Shown here: piece by piece, positions 18,029-28,436 of the stretch
Numbering within the stretch: position 1 is the stretch's first letter
How the letters are laid out: each line of letters begins with the position of its first letter
DNA from: Chloropicon primus
Taxonomy: Eukaryota; Chlorophyta; Chloropicophyceae; Chloropicales; Chloropicaceae
DNA length: 64,000 bases
Direction of reading: 5' to 3'
Assembly: GCA_023205875.1 (NCBI GenBank)
Contig: CP060767.1
Location: 525,409 to 589,408, forward strand
Translations under genes and position numbers: made by a program
Notes under the pieces: generated by a model
Database searches by the model: none
What the model saw: only the letters and a program-made list of their open reading frames with translations
What the model was told of the DNA's origin: nothing

Positions 18029-19348
18029 TTACTTGCCCATGAAACCTTTGAAAGTATCCTTGATGGATTTGGTGAAGTTCTTCTGCTGACCCTTCTTCTC
18101 CTTGTTCAGGGTCGTATTGAAGGTCTTTTTAATCGTCCCCATCACCATGTCAGTCATGCCGGTCACCGCGTTCTTTACGGTTCTCATGGTTCCCGCGCTG
18201 CCACCGTCCCACTTGACGACCTTTTCCGCCGCCTTCTTCAGACTCTCGTCCCAATCCTTCTTGTCCTCCGAAGTCTCAAACTTGAAGATGTGGATCTTGT
18301 CCCCTGTCCTGCCCCCAGGGCCTTCTTTGATGTAGGTGCAGAGCTTCTGGGCATCCTTCGGGATGGCTTCCTTCGCCTTGCCCTTGATCATGGACTGAGC
18401 CTTGAGGTTCGCACCTTTGAGGATGAGAGCCTTTGGTTCGTCTCCCTCCTTCGGACCGTCGGTTCCTTCGGCTTCCGAATACTTCAGGACATAACCCAAT
18501 TCCTGGTCCAGGCACAACACGACCCACCTCTCTCTGAACGCCTTGGTCACGTCACCGCGTTTCTTCAACAAGCCTTCCTTGAACAAGGGGACGTCGTCCT
18601 CCGCAGGTTGCACCTCACCCGAAGACACCTCGACGGCTTCATCATACGTTGGTGGTGGTTGTGACTCCTCGGTTTCCTCCTCCTCATGCTTTTCTTCCTC
18701 TTTTTCTTCTTGTGCTTGACAACAGCCCTGTTGCTGTTCCTCTTGCTCGTTGGCTTGCGGCGGGGCCCCCTGCAAACTCAATCCTGAAAGTAGGCCGCCC
18801 ACCTTGGCTGCGTCCTTCTCGGCCTTCTCCTTGGCTTTCTGCGCATCCAAGGCCGCCTTCTGGGCCGCCTTCTCTGCGTCCTTCTCGGCCTTCAGCCTGG
18901 CTTTCTCAGCGTCCTTTTCTGCTTTTAGCCTGGCCTTCTCGGCATCTTTCTCAGCCTTTTCCCTCTCCTTCTCCGCATCCAAGGCCGCCTTCTGGGCCGC
19001 CTTCTCTGCGTCCTTCTCGGCCTTCAGCCTGGCTTTCTCAGCGTCCTTTTCTGCTTTTAGCCTGGCCTTCTCGGCATCTTTCTCAGCCTTTTCCCTCTCC
19101 TTCTCCGCCTTCTTCTCCGCCATCAGCTTGGCTTTCTCTTCCTTTTTCCTCTCCATTTCAGCACGCTTGGCTGCTTGCTCCTCTTCGTACTGCCTCTGCT
19201 GCTCTGCCACCAACCTCTCTTTGGCCTCCTGCTCAGCTTTCTCAAGCTTCTCCATGAATCCTTCGCAGAATCCTTCCACCAGGCCTGCCTGCTTCATCCA
19301 GTCGGCCACTGGCCTTGGATCAGGCACTGATACTCCTGGCTCGTCCAT
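18029..19348 (-). CDS. Coiled-coil protein with C-terminal PH domain
   Basis: A single exon of 439 residues. Residues about 30-190 form a long charged coiled coil of KAEKDAEKA repeats with a 44-residue block present twice. A Gln/Glu-rich linker contains PPPTYDEAV, a PPxY motif that can bind WW domains. Residues about 255-385 look like a pleckstrin-homology domain (LFKEGLLKKRGDVTKAFRER then WVVLCLD, ending HIFKFETSEDKKDWDESL). The basic C-terminal tail is KKTFNTTLNKEKK and FKGFMGK. A membrane-associated scaffold is likely. The orthologue is unknown. Confidence 0.8.
   Translation of the reverse strand: MDEPGVSVPDPRPVADWMKQAGLVEGFCEGFMEKLEKAEQEAKERLVAEQQRQYEEEQAAKRAEMERKKEEKAKLMAEKKAEKEREKAEKDAEKARLKAEKDAEKARLKAEKDAEKAAQKAALDAEKEREKAEKDAEKARLKAEKDAEKARLKAEKDAEKAAQKAALDAQKAKEKAEKDAAKVGGLLSGLSLQGAPPQANEQEEQQQGCCQAQEEKEEEKHEEEETEESQPPPTYDEAVEVSSGEVQPAEDDVPLFKEGLLKKRGDVTKAFRERWVVLCLDQELGYVLKYSEAEGTDGPKEGDEPKALILKGANLKAQSMIKGKAKEAIPKDAQKLCTYIKEGPGGRTGDKIHIFKFETSEDKKDWDESLKKAAEKVVKWDGGSAGTMRTVKNAVTGMTDMVMGTIKKTFNTTLNKEKKGQQKNFTKSIKDTFKGFMGK
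18790..19130 (-). repeat. Internal coding duplication, 132 bp twice
   Basis: The coiled-coil block KEREKAEKDAEKARLK to QKAALDAE is present twice in tandem with almost identical DNA, a recent in-frame duplication inside the PH-domain gene. Confidence 0.8.
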
Positions 19349-20247
19349 TGGACTCCAAGTCCTCCACTCTCTGCTCTCAAAACTTCACAAGGCGTCCAGT
19401 CCAGCAGACACGACTCACAAAACCAAACCACTCGACGAGTCCCTTCCCTTGGAGACAAAACTTCGCACAGGAGATGCTGCTGGGTGCCAAGACAAGCCTT
19501 CCCGAGTCCCTGCAGTGCCGGTCCTTGCCCAAAGGTCCGGCCTTTGACACGTCTACCGCTTATCTTGGAGAGTCCTTTCTCCAAACGCTAGTATGCACTC
19601 TTGGAGTACTGAGCGTCTACCGAACACAAGGCAAAGTTTGGGGGATCAATGGAAAGCTCGGGAGAAGGCCTATCAATTCCACGGGGCTGTCCTACCAAAG
19701 TTTCTCCCAACCAGGGACCACCTCAACGCTTTCCTTTCTTCGTCCAACGCCAAAACGCTTCCTCCTCGGTCCAACTTTTACTGGAAACGACAGGAAATCG
19801 GCAGGATGGACGACGTTGATGTGGAGACGAGAGGAGAGGAATTTTTACATCTGGCTGGACAGGTCCTCCTCGGGGATGGGGAGGAGGACTGCCTGTGGAT
19901 CACCTTTGCTTTGCTTTGCTTTGCGTCCGTTCTGCTGCTTTGCTCTCTCGGTTTTTCTCAGGGTTTTCTGCCTAGAGGTTGGTTTGGATTCTGTGCAGCT
20001 TCACATCATCCTATCTCAAACACAACAAGACTCTATCCACAGGATTACTTGACGATTAAAGCGCTAATACATGTAGCCAAAGTTCTCAGGACCGACCACA
20101 AGGTGACCCTTTCTTGTGATCGGCAAAGGTTTCCCTTTCTTGCAACAGCATGGCGAAAAAGATGGATGGCGTGTTACAACGAGGGGCAAATGCTTCGAGC
20201 AGGAAGGGAGGACGAGACCCTGTGAGGAGGCAAGTATAAGGCCGACA
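19349..20247. other. Intergenic, no confident gene
   Basis: Several open frames exist on the plus strand (for example from 19806, MDDVDVETRGEEFLHLAG) but none shows a family signature. Part is the promoter of the PH-domain gene. A CTTTG run lies at 19904-19923. Confidence 0.4.
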
Positions 20248-20575
20248 TTATTTCAGTCCCTCCTCTGGCGCCTCTCCAGCACCTTCCCAGGAACTGCCTT
20301 TGCCAAAGGAAGAGTTCATATCACCACAACATCGAAACTTTACCTGGAGGAGGGAGACGAGCACGGCACACGTCAGTCAGCTTGCGAGATCGAGAGGAGA
20401 GCGGGACGGTCGAATAGCAGGACCTTCTTCTCGGGAAGTGGGACCTCTTCCCACCAAACCGGAATCATCAAGCCGCCCGCGGGAACTCACCGTGGCAATA
20501 ATCATGTACGCAAAGGAGTCGCTCCATTCGCCATCATCGCAGCACTCATGACCTCTCCATCTCGGACAGAAGCTT
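20248..20575 (-). CDS. Possible small Cys-rich multi-exon gene (3' exons)
   Basis: Two minus-strand exons fit splice rules: 20575-20491 (acceptor TTCCGCAG before it, donor GTGAGT after it) and 20343-20248 (acceptor CTCCAG, stop TAA). They join in phase 0 and read FCPRWRGHECCDDGEW, SDSFAYMIIAT, then VKFRCCGDMNSSFGKG to APEEGLK. Cysteine pairs suggest metal binding or disulphides. The 5' exon would lie between 20576 and 20803. A frame from Met near 20727 is a candidate, but its donor is not resolved. No family recognised. Confidence 0.35.
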
Positions 20576-20734
20576 CTGCGGAAGGAAACCAGCCACAGAA
20601 CGAGTCAGGACAGTGCAAGTGCAGTGGGGTTAGTCCTCTCTCCCTGTGCCAACGCAAAGTGAGGGAACCCAAGACGAAAGAGGATGCCAGGCAACTCAAC
20701 TCGGATGGACGGAGAATCTTTCTCATCGTGAACT

Positions 20735-20735
20735 G

Positions 20736-20772
<37 letters not shown>

Positions 20773-20800
20773 ACACTCACTCACTCACTCACTCACCTCT
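20735..20800. repeat. (GTGAAA)n and (CACT)n microsatellites
   Basis: About six GTGAAA units are followed by about five CACT units in the probable 3' UTR of the selenoprotein W gene. Confidence 0.9.
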
Positions 20801-20803
20801 CTT

Positions 20804-21186
20804 CTACTGCTGGATGGCTTTGCCAACAGCATTCAATATTTTTTCAATCTTCTCTTGAGAGTCCACGTAACCGTCGCCGTTCTTCTTGCTATGCACGAGT
20901 TCCTGCGTGTCCTCGATGAAGACCTCCAACCAACCCGTCGCTTCAGGCGTCCCGTACCCCTCTATCTCAATATCATTCCCAGGATACTTGGACCGAATAG
21001 CATTGCAGATGCTAACAAAGAGAGAGAGTGACAAGTCAAGTCAGCACCAAGAAGAAGAAGAAGAGAAGAAGAAGAAGAAGAAGAAGAAGAAGAAGAAGGG
21101 AAGGGGTTTGTTGGGTTTCATTCTTACGCCTTATACTTGCTGAAGTACCCTCAGGCACCGCAGTACGTTATCTTCAGCTTCACCAT
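20804..21186 (-). CDS. SELENOW: Selenoprotein W (in-frame UGA as Sec)
   Basis: Exon 1 is 21186-21128 and exon 2 is 21011-20804, 88 residues if the UGA at 21153-21151 is read as selenocysteine. Exon 1 reads MVKLKITYCGA-U-GYFSKYK, the CxxU redox motif of SelW aligned with vertebrate CGAUGY. Exon 2 reads AIRSKYPGNDIEIEGYGTPE, then ATGWLEVFI and HSKKNGDGYVD, the Rdx-family signature. The junction (AAG GC | C ATC) is in phase with a GTAAGA donor and TTAG acceptor. SelW proteins are small cytosolic thioredoxin-fold redox proteins. A SECIS element should lie in the 3' UTR. I could not identify one by eye. Ordinary gene finders would truncate or miss this gene. Confidence 0.9.
21049..21100. repeat. 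(GAA)n microsatellite in SelW intron
   Basis: Nearly pure AAG trinucleotides on the plus strand give a CTT polypyrimidine-like tract on the transcribed minus strand, close to the 3' splice site. Confidence 0.9.
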
Positions 21187-21706
21187 CTCGCTTCTCTCGC
21201 TTTCGCTTCTCTCTCGCGCTGTTCTGGGTTTTCTAGGAGAGGAAACTGAGGCTGGAGAACATGATGGGATGGAGGGAGGGAGGGAGGGATGGAGGGATGG
21301 GCAGGGGGCTTGGACATTGTTCCTTACTGTTGGTACTGCTACTGTCTCCCTCTGGCTTCTCGCTTCTCGCTTCTCGCTTCTCGCTTCTCTCTCTTGCGAG
21401 ATGAGGAGATGATAAAAGGGAGAGGAGGTTCACCGCTGGCTGAGAGGGAAGAGGGGAAGACGAGGACGCGACAGAGGTAGATCTCTCTGGTTCTCCGCCT
21501 GCGCATGGATGAATGATTGCCGGACATGATTGTGTCCATCTCTCTCCGTGACTGGTAACTGCACAGCGTACTCCATATTATACTCTATCACACACACACA
21601 CAAAAAAACAAAAAATTGTGAACCTAAAACTGAAAAAACCAGCAGCGCAGTGCACGCCTCGCGCTCGAATGCCCCAGTGGTTCCGCAAAGAATGAAAAAA
21701 GGCGCC
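21187..21706. other. Intergenic, SelW 5' flank and FAD4 3' flank
   Basis: No gene is seen. It contains GGGATGGAGG and TTCTCGC simple repeats (21258-21300, 21355-21390). Confidence 0.6.
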
Positions 21707-22654
21707 TCATTGCTGGAGAGAATCGCGCATGGTGTCCCGAAGCATATCCTGCTCCTCGATCCAGCACCTGGGCTCCACGCCAGTGGCCTCGAAAATCTTC
21801 TTCTCCAAAAACTGAAGCACGCCGGACCCGTCCAGGGCGTCGTTGCACAGGCCGCTGACGATGCAGTAGTTGTTCTCGAAGGGCTCCCTGTGGTGGCTGC
21901 TGTGGGCCTTCCTGCTGATCAAGAGCCCGGCCTCCTGCAGGTCGTTGACCAGGAAGGGGAGCTCCTGCTTCTTCATGTGGCTCCAAGAGTGGAACTGCTG
22001 GGCGAGGCAAATGAACGCGGAGAAGAGGGACCAGAACATCTGCCACTCGGGATGGTCCACGTCCGTCGCGCACAGCACCAGGAACGGCAGGGTGGGAATG
22101 CAAGTCTTGTACGTGTTGTTGCTGAACTCCCTCATGGTGATCGTCCATGGCTCACCGTGGTGGCCCTGGAACGCCGCGATCACGTTGCCAAGTATCGGGG
22201 TCTTCCCGCTCCCGTAGTTATCCACGCTCCAGTGGAAGATTCCGCTCCCGAGATCGCTCAGAACCCACGCGGCCAAGGCGCTGAGCGCCATCGCGGAGGC
22301 GTCGCCCGCAGAGTCCACCGTGGAGAGGGCCTCCGCCACGCATAGACCGGTCAGCCCGAAGCTCGCCGCGCATATGACTCTCTGACTCCCTGTGCTCTTG
22401 AACCCATCGTTCTCGATGATGAAGTTCGTGTTGCCCTCCATCCTCATCCTCCGCTTCTCCTCCCGGGAGAGGGAGAGGGACTTCTCCTCGACCTCCGACA
22501 CCATGACCTCCGCCCTCGTCCTCGTCCTCAACCACTTGTTCTGCACCCTCTTCCCCACAACATTCCCCTTGCAAAGCCTCCTGCTTGCAATGCCACCACC
22601 ACACACACCCCTCCTCCCCCCATCCACGGAGTTCACCCCCATCCCCATCCCCAT
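21707..22654 (-). CDS. FAD4: FAD4-like plastid fatty-acid desaturase (Kua/TMEM189 family)
   Basis: From Met 22654 the product is 315 residues. The first 50 or so are basic and hydroxylated (MGVNSVDGGRRGVC, then RTRTRAEVM), a plausible chloroplast transit peptide. The family signatures follow: DLGSGIFHWSVDNYGS, FQGHHGEPWTIT, QQFHSWSHMKK, KAHSSHHREPFENNYCIVSG and a C-terminal GVEPRCW. The His clusters (HW, QGHH, HSWSH, HSSHH) are the di-iron ligands. FAD4 makes the 3-trans-hexadecenoic acyl group of plastid phosphatidylglycerol. The frame is open 135 bp further 5' without an ATG (TTG 22789), so a short upstream exon beginning MASCCGGEKS is possible. Confidence 0.9.
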   Translation of the reverse strand: MGMGMGVNSVDGGRRGVCGGGIASRRLCKGNVVGKRVQNKWLRTRTRAEVMVSEVEEKSLSLSREEKRRMRMEGNTNFIIENDGFKSTGSQRVICAASFGLTGLCVAEALSTVDSAGDASAMALSALAAWVLSDLGSGIFHWSVDNYGSGKTPILGNVIAAFQGHHGEPWTITMREFSNNTYKTCIPTLPFLVLCATDVDHPEWQMFWSLFSAFICLAQQFHSWSHMKKQELPFLVNDLQEAGLLISRKAHSSHHREPFENNYCIVSGLCNDALDGSGVLQFLEKKIFEATGVEPRCWIEEQDMLRDTMRDSLQQ

Positions 22655-23452
22655 CCCCCTCCCTCCTCGGTGGTCCGATCCCCCAAACTCTGGTCCGTGC
22701 TGCCGACCCCGAGCTCCAAACAATCCAAGTGAGGGCTCAATGGAAAGATCTCGAGGCGTGCCTTCCAACCCTCTCACCACTGACACCAATGCTCTTCTCC
22801 CCTCCGCAACAAGATGCCATCAAAACACCCACCCAAGACCGAACACAGCCTCCAGAGAGAAGAGATCTCCCTCTCTCTATCGTTCATTCTCAGCCTCAAA
22901 GACTTTGTTCTTCAAGAGACATTCCCTTTTATCTAGAGAACAACTCAATGCGTAACCACTCCCAACGAATGTATGGTACACGTTTTTGACGATCTTCATT
23001 GTTCTTCCATAGACGTACCCCTAAAATGTTACAATACACTCTTGTGATAACGCCTATTATAGAATTTACAAAGCGTACACGTTTTTGACGACACTTTTGG
23101 TGGAAAATTCTTTTTGAATTTCGAGAGTCAAAGGGAACGACGGGAGGCGACGGGTGGCGGAGTCTTTGGTCTTTCTTGAGTTTTTTTAGGACCCTGGAGG
23201 TGAAGAACGCTTCGAGGGAGGTGAATACTTAGAAGAGTCTCGTCGAGATCTTTCCAACGAGTGGTCGCACGAGGATTTTGACCCGAGGTAACGCACTCTT
23301 TCGGACACGGAGGAGGTCAAGCCTGGGAAGCCTGCCTCGCATTGCATTCCTTCATTCCTTCGAGCAGCAGGCAAGCGGCCGGAGAGAGAGAGGGAAGGTT
23401 TCTCCTTTGCGTCGGTTACGTCGGTTACGTCGTGGCGGTGGTGGTGGTTTTT

Positions 23453-23486
<34 letters not shown>

Positions 23487-23494
23487 GGGACTTG
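22655..23494. other. Divergent intergenic region between FAD4 and phosphatase genes
   Basis: A bidirectional promoter region. A 16-bp word (TACACGTTTTTGACGA) occurs at 22977 and 23076, approximately 100 bp apart. A (GT)n tract (23457-23484) lies just before the phosphatase ATG. Confidence 0.6.
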
Positions 23495-25135
23495 ATGAAG
23501 GACGGGATGGAGGATAGCAGTCTGGCTGTGGCGCGTGCAGCATCGGATGAGACGGAGGTCGCGGTGAGGCCGGAGGACATTGAAGTGGTGGACAACGGAC
23601 AAGTGACGCCGGCTTCGAAACTTCGCAGGTTCAGTGGGATACTGGACTCCGCGGTGCGGACTTTCCTTTCGGGTTGCAGGTCACCCCTGAACGCGGCGAC
23701 GTTGACGCAGAGCACGCCGGGGGGGAGCGGTGACCAGGGACAGGTTGTGGACGGGGAGGGGACGAGTGAGGGTGCGCTGTTCAGTCCAGGGGCCGGGAGG
23801 AAGGACTCCTCGGGGGGGAGGAAGAGGCGCATACCTCTGTCGAGCATGAATAACGTGCAAGTGGTGGGCGGGGTGGGGAGGGCCGGGGAGGGAGAGGCCG
23901 GCGAGGGAGGCGAAGGGAACCACGCCACGGCGGTGGCCTCGGCGACGTCTAGCGCGGTGAAGATGAACAGCCCGGCTGCCTACGACCTCATCACCTCGAG
24001 CCAGAGGAAGAAGTCGAAGAAGAAGAGGTTGAACGCCGGCGGCGCGGGCGAGTCCGAGAACGTCCTGCCAAGAAACCTGAACAAGGTGTTCATGGACGAG
24101 GAGGCGGGCGGGCAGAGCGAGGTGCACGACGACAGGAACGGGACCCTTCCAGGCGTCGAGGAGGAGGACGGGGGCGCTGCGGAGGCGAATGACGAGAAGG
24201 GGGAGGGCAAGAGAGGCGGAGGAGTCCTTAGCAACCTCCTCTTTTCCCCCATGTTCACGCTTCTGGGCCGCGGAAAGCAAGCTCAGGAGGGCGACCAGGA
24301 GCGCTACGCGGAGGACCAGGCCGCTGCCAACTTGAACTGCGAGGAGGGCTCCCTGGAAGCCGCGGTCGAGTCGAGCGACGAGGAGGACAGCGTCGACCTG
24401 GTGCCGATCAGGGACGAGTCCGACGAGGACGATAGCGAGGTGGACTACGACTACAGCCAGAGCTTTGACCCGTTCTACTTCATCAAGAACCTCCCCCCGT
24501 TGGAGCTCTGCGTCCCGGCCTACAGGGAGAACCTGTTGCCGAGGCAGACCAGGCAACAGAGGAACAAGAAGACCCTTGTCCTGGATTTGGACGAGACCTT
24601 GGTCCACTCCAGCCTGGAGAACGAGCTCCCTTGCGACGGCATGGAGGAGCAGCTGAAGTACGACTTCACCTTCCCAGTCCACCTGGGAGACGAGAGGTAC
24701 GATGTCTACGTCTACGTGAGACCAGGGGCCCTCGAGTTCTTGGAGAAAATGCAGGAGCTGTACGAGGTGGTGATCTTCACGGCCTCGCAGAAGATGTACG
24801 CCGAGAAGCTGCTGAACATCTTGGACCCCCAGAGACGATTCATCAGGCACCGCTTGTTCAGGGACAGCTGCGTCTTGGTGGAGGGCAACTACTTGAAGGA
24901 CCTGTCCATTATCGGCAGGGACCTCAAGGACACCATCATCGTGGACAACTCGCCCCAGGCGTTCGCTTTCCAGCTCAGTAACGGGATTCCCATCGAGTCC
25001 TGGTTCGACGACCAGCAGGACAGGGAGCTCCTCAAGCTCATTCCTTTCCTCAAGAAGCTCACAAAGGTGGAGGACGTCAGGCCAAGTATCGTGAAGAGGT
25101 ACAAACTTCACGATAAGGTTGCCAAGGCCTGCTGA
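23495..25135 (+). CDS. CTD small-phosphatase-like (FCP1-homology/HAD) protein
   Basis: From ATG 23495 the product is 546 residues. The frame is open upstream but only through a GT microsatellite. The N-terminal 350 residues are low complexity and acidic, with a nuclear-type basic patch (RKKSKKKRL). The C-terminal FCP1-homology domain (about 359-530) has the HAD motif [10 protein letters not shown] (DxDxT), [40 protein letters not shown] and [11 protein letters not shown]. This is closest to CTDSPL2/SCP-type phosphatases that dephosphorylate the RNA polymerase II CTD or Smad-like targets. Catalytic Asp residues are intact. Confidence 0.9.
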   Translation: MKDGMEDSSLAVARAASDETEVAVRPEDIEVVDNGQVTPASKLRRFSGILDSAVRTFLSGCRSPLNAATLTQSTPGGSGDQGQVVDGEGTSEGALFSPGAGRKDSSGGRKRRIPLSSMNNVQVVGGVGRAGEGEAGEGGEGNHATAVASATSSAVKMNSPAAYDLITSSQRKKSKKKRLNAGGAGESENVLPRNLNKVFMDEEAGGQSEVHDDRNGTLPGVEEEDGGAAEANDEKGEGKRGGGVLSNLLFSPMFTLLGRGKQAQEGDQERYAEDQAAANLNCEEGSLEAAVESSDEEDSVDLVPIRDESDEDDSEVDYDYSQSFDPFYFIKNLPPLELCVPAYRENLLPRQTRQQRNKKTLVLDLDETLVHSSLENELPCDGMEEQLKYDFTFPVHLGDERYDVYVYVRPGALEFLEKMQELYEVVIFTASQKMYAEKLLNILDPQRRFIRHRLFRDSCVLVEGNYLKDLSIIGRDLKDTIIVDNSPQAFAFQLSNGIPIESWFDDQQDRELLKLIPFLKKLTKVEDVRPSIVKRYKLHDKVAKAC

Positions 25136-25259
25136 GAAACCGGCCGGCCTGAAGCGAGAACGGCAAAAGAAGGGGAGAAGGACAAGCCAAACCGAATAAA
25201 TAAAGCACAAACTAAAGGAGAATTCCGACAGACATTGTGTATCTTAACATCATTCATTT

Positions 25260-26566
25260 TTACCGATCAACCTCGGCACCAAGCTTTGAGACAACCTCGG
25301 GGTGGAACCTCCCGTTGCTGCAGATGACACCCAGGCCCCCTGGCCGGAAGTGTGAGCACGGCGTCTTCCCGAGGAACAGCGGGTCCCCCCCGAGGTCTGA
25401 GACTGTTCCACCTGCCTCCGTCACGCAAAGAACTCCGCTCGCGTGATCCCACACCTTGAGGTCTTCTTTCCCTTTCACAGGGTGCTCGATGTAAAGGGAG
25501 CACAAGCCGAGAGCCACGGCAGCGTACTTGACGAGGGACCCACAGCAAGCTTTGAGGACTTTCTTTGGTTTCCTCCCTCGGTACGCCCGGCCGAGGAGCA
25601 GGGAATCATCGAAAAAGTCCTGGCTCTTCGACATCAGCAGGGTTGCCTCCTCGAATGTACGGCTCCCATCCACGCTCACCAGCTCACCGGGGTGAGAGGC
25701 GCCCACCCCTTCGCCGTCCTCGTCCACCGCCATTGCCACCGTTCCACGCCCTTTCTGTGCAGCGATGAGGATGCCTTGCCCACAAACCTCCTCCTCGTCC
25801 AAATCACACTTCGCCCAGTTTGGTAAACCCATCACCCCAACCACGGGTTGCCCTTCTTCGACGAGGCACAGGCCGATCACGTATTGGTCGGCCAAGTTGG
25901 GTGACACGAGCCCTTTCGTGCCGTCGATGGGGTCCAGTATCCACCACCGCTGCTTCCTCGCGTCGTCCTCGTCCTCCGCTTCCGTCGTCGTCGTCGTCTC
26001 TGTGGGGGTTGGGGTTGGCACGACAGAATTCACGAGCTTGCCGACTTCAGTGGCATCGAATTCCATGTTCCCAGCATCCTCCTCCGCTATGAGAGGCGTC
26101 CCGTCTGAGAGGAGGCCCTTCTCGCTGAGCAAGGACAGCGAACGAGGAAGAGAAACTCGTCAGCCGACCAAAGGTTCGAAGGTCACCGCGAAGACGTGAG
26201 GAGGACTGGTAATTCGGAAGCATACCTTAACTCTTGCTCTATCAGGGACTGAATCGCATAATCAGCGATAGTGACGGGCGAAAGGTCGTCCTTCACCGCC
26301 TTGCCACCGCTTCCTCCGGCGAGTTCACTCATCCTCATGCCGAGGACACAAGCCTTTCGCACGGCCTCGATTGCCACCTGGGCCGCCTTATCTCTATAAT
26401 CCGCACCCTCTCGAGCGTCCTCGCAACAACAAGGCCGATGAAAATGCCTTGGAATGACCTCGGCCTCCCTTCCTCCCGCCCTTCGAGGTGTAGCCCCCCT
26501 CCAGTGCCCCCGATCCTTCCAGGTCTGCCACCTCTCGAGTCCTTCCACTCTGCACAGCATCCTCAT
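25260..26566 (-). CDS. SAL1: 3'(2'),5'-bisphosphate nucleotidase (SAL1/HAL2/BPNT family)
   Basis: Exons 26566-26226 and 26124-25260 join in phase (AG | C GAG), 401 residues, with a GTATGC donor and CTCAG acceptor. Signatures are SPVTIADYAIQSLI, LIAEED, WILDPIDGTKG and VWDHASG, the metal- and phosphate-binding motifs of the Li-sensitive inositol-phosphatase superfamily. The AEED plus DPIDGTKG plus Gly-rich region favours PAP phosphatase, which removes the sulphation by-product PAP. The first 60 residues are Arg/His/Cys-rich and could be an organelle-targeting peptide. Alternatively a 5' intron ends at GATTATAG near 26395, and those residues are not coding. Confidence 0.88.
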
Positions 26567-28436
26567 CCCTCCGCCGTTTCTTCCAAGGAAGGAGTCGTTC
26601 GAAAAAAAATGAGATTATGCGTGTGATGATGATCACGCCGCCATCTTCTTCTTCTTCCCTCCTCTCCCTTCCCTCTCTCTCTCTCTCTCTCCACGACACG
26701 ACACGACGAGGCCGAGGTCCTGGAGATTTTGGATAACGCTGCAGAAGAGAGAGAGAGAGAGAGAGAGAGAAGGATCGCATCGCGAGGAGGGGTGAGAGGG
26801 GTGTGGAGGGGAGGTTATCAGGCGGAAGGATCGTCTCTTCCTCTTTCGAATGAGCATCCTCTCGTGTGTGACTCCACCTGACATTGGGGTTGGCTTCATC
26901 GATCCTAAACTGCAGCACAGACAATGAAGAGGATGGATTGTCACAGGGATAAAAGACTCGAGTAATCTCCTTCTCCTTCTCCTGTTGATGATGAGGTGAT
27001 GGTCTCCTCGTTTGGAAAGCAAAGAGTGTCCACCACCAGCACGAACTTGGTCTCCTTGAGCTGTGCTCCATCAAGGCCTCGGTCCAGAGGAAGGATCCTT
27101 CCTTCCTAGTGACGCCATCCTGAGTCAGAATTCCTGACTGCCTTTTGTGACGCCCAAACGGCCATTGGCTGGTGGATCGTTCCAACTGCAAGCCGCCGGA
27201 CAACCCCAAGAGAACCCAGGACGGTGATGCTGCTGCTGCTGGTGACGATCGTGATGGTGATGGGTGACGATGCTCGTGCTGGCGATGGATGGCCGCGGGC
27301 CCTCTCGAGGACGAGGACAAGGATGAGTTGGCAGTGTCAAGGGCAAGTGATGCTGGTGTTTGTGGTCGTGAGCTTGCTTGGTGGTGGTGGTGGTGGTGAT
27401 GATGGTGATGGTGATGGTGATGGTGATGGTGATGATGATGGGTGACGATGCTCGTGCTGGCGATGGATGGCCGCGGGCCCTCTCCTCTCCTCTCTCGAGG
27501 ACGAGGACAAGGACAAGGATGAGTTGGCAGTGTCAAGGGCAAGTGATGCTGGTGTTTGTGGTCGTGAGCTTGCTTGGTGGTGGTGGTGGTGATGATGATG
27601 GTGATGGTGATGGTGATGGTGATGGTGATGGTGATGATGATGGGTGACGATGCTCGTGCTGGCGATGGATGGCGGGCCCTCTCCTCTCCTCTCTCGAGGA
27701 CGAGGACAAGGACAAGGATGAGTTGGCAAGGGCAAGGGCAAGGGCAAGGGTTAAACTCAGATTCTGCAGTGTCAAGTGAATATTTGCATTCACCTATTAA
27801 GTGCTAACAGACAAAAGAAAAACAGAATATTTCGAACAGAATCCAATTCAACCGATGAGCCTCTTGCGCGTCCACAGGTTCCTTCCTCAAGGTACCTCAA
27901 GGGTTTAGGGTTTATGGATGGATGCTTAGAGCCACACGAATCGGTCATCACATTGTGCTCACTCGCTTGACTGGACCTCTTTGCTCGACTCAAGTGCCTC
28001 TTTGTTTTTAGGTAGCTTACTGGTATATTCACCTCTACCCTTTGTCCCCCTTTGTCCCCCTCTCCTCCTCTCCTCCTTGGAGTCCGTGAGGTTTGCGGCC
28101 AAGCAACACGAGAACGAGGGTGAGAGACACCAAGGGAAGGAGACGGAGACACACGGGAACAGCCCTAGTGTTGCCTTGACTCGACTCGCTTGCTCCACTC
28201 TTCATTGTAGTATTCTCTCTCATCTGGTGGGTGCCAAGGTTGAGTCTTGGTTCAAGGGAAGGAGTCCTAGAAGGTAAGAGGGACGACACCGTTGTGCTCC
28301 ATTGGTTTCTCTTCACTCGGTTTCTCACCGGCTCGCTCACTGACTTAACTTGGCCATCTCTGTCTCAGTGAGGACGACTTTCAAGGATGGTGAAGTGAAA
28401 GGGTTCTGGTAGGACGGAAGGAGGGTACTCTGGAGC
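26567..28436. other. 1.9-kb gap with minisatellite, no confident gene
   Basis: It contains a GAGAGA run (26751-26770), an array of trinucleotide-rich repeats (27215-27750), and the probable 5' region of the following kinase. Plus-strand frames such as that from 27981 lack family features. Confidence 0.5.
27215..27750. repeat. Minisatellite, three copies of a unit of about 180-200 bp
   Basis: Each copy has GGGTGACGATGCTCGTGCTG, then GCGATGGATGG, CTCTCGAGGACGAGGACAAG, GATGAGTTGGCA and a (GGTGAT)n tail. Copies start near 27265, 27440 and 27643 and differ in the length of the GGTGAT run and of the CTCTCCTCTC block. The last copy ends in (AAGGGC)n near 27728-27749. Confidence 0.85.

Noticed and set aside
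19806-20225. Plus-strand gene beginning MDDVDVETRGEEF
   Set aside because: The start looks gene-like but the rest runs through a CTTTG repeat and has no family match or clear splice sites.
20431-20468. Hairpin (GTGGGA/TCCCAC on the minus strand) as SECIS for SelW
   Set aside because: It lacks a convincing UGA/GA quartet at the right distance and lies inside the intron of the putative downstream gene.
23342-23494. N-terminal extension of the CTD phosphatase
   Set aside because: It passes through a (GT)n tract giving CVCVCVC. Met 23495 is the better start.
23681-25210. 509-codon antisense frame under the CTD phosphatase
   Set aside because: Compositional mirror with Val/Leu/Gln bias and no domain.
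26394-27542. Long minus-strand frame (382 codons) through the minisatellite
   Set aside because: The product is poly-His/Ser/Pro from GAT and CTC repeats and overlaps the SAL1 5' exon on the same strand in another frame.
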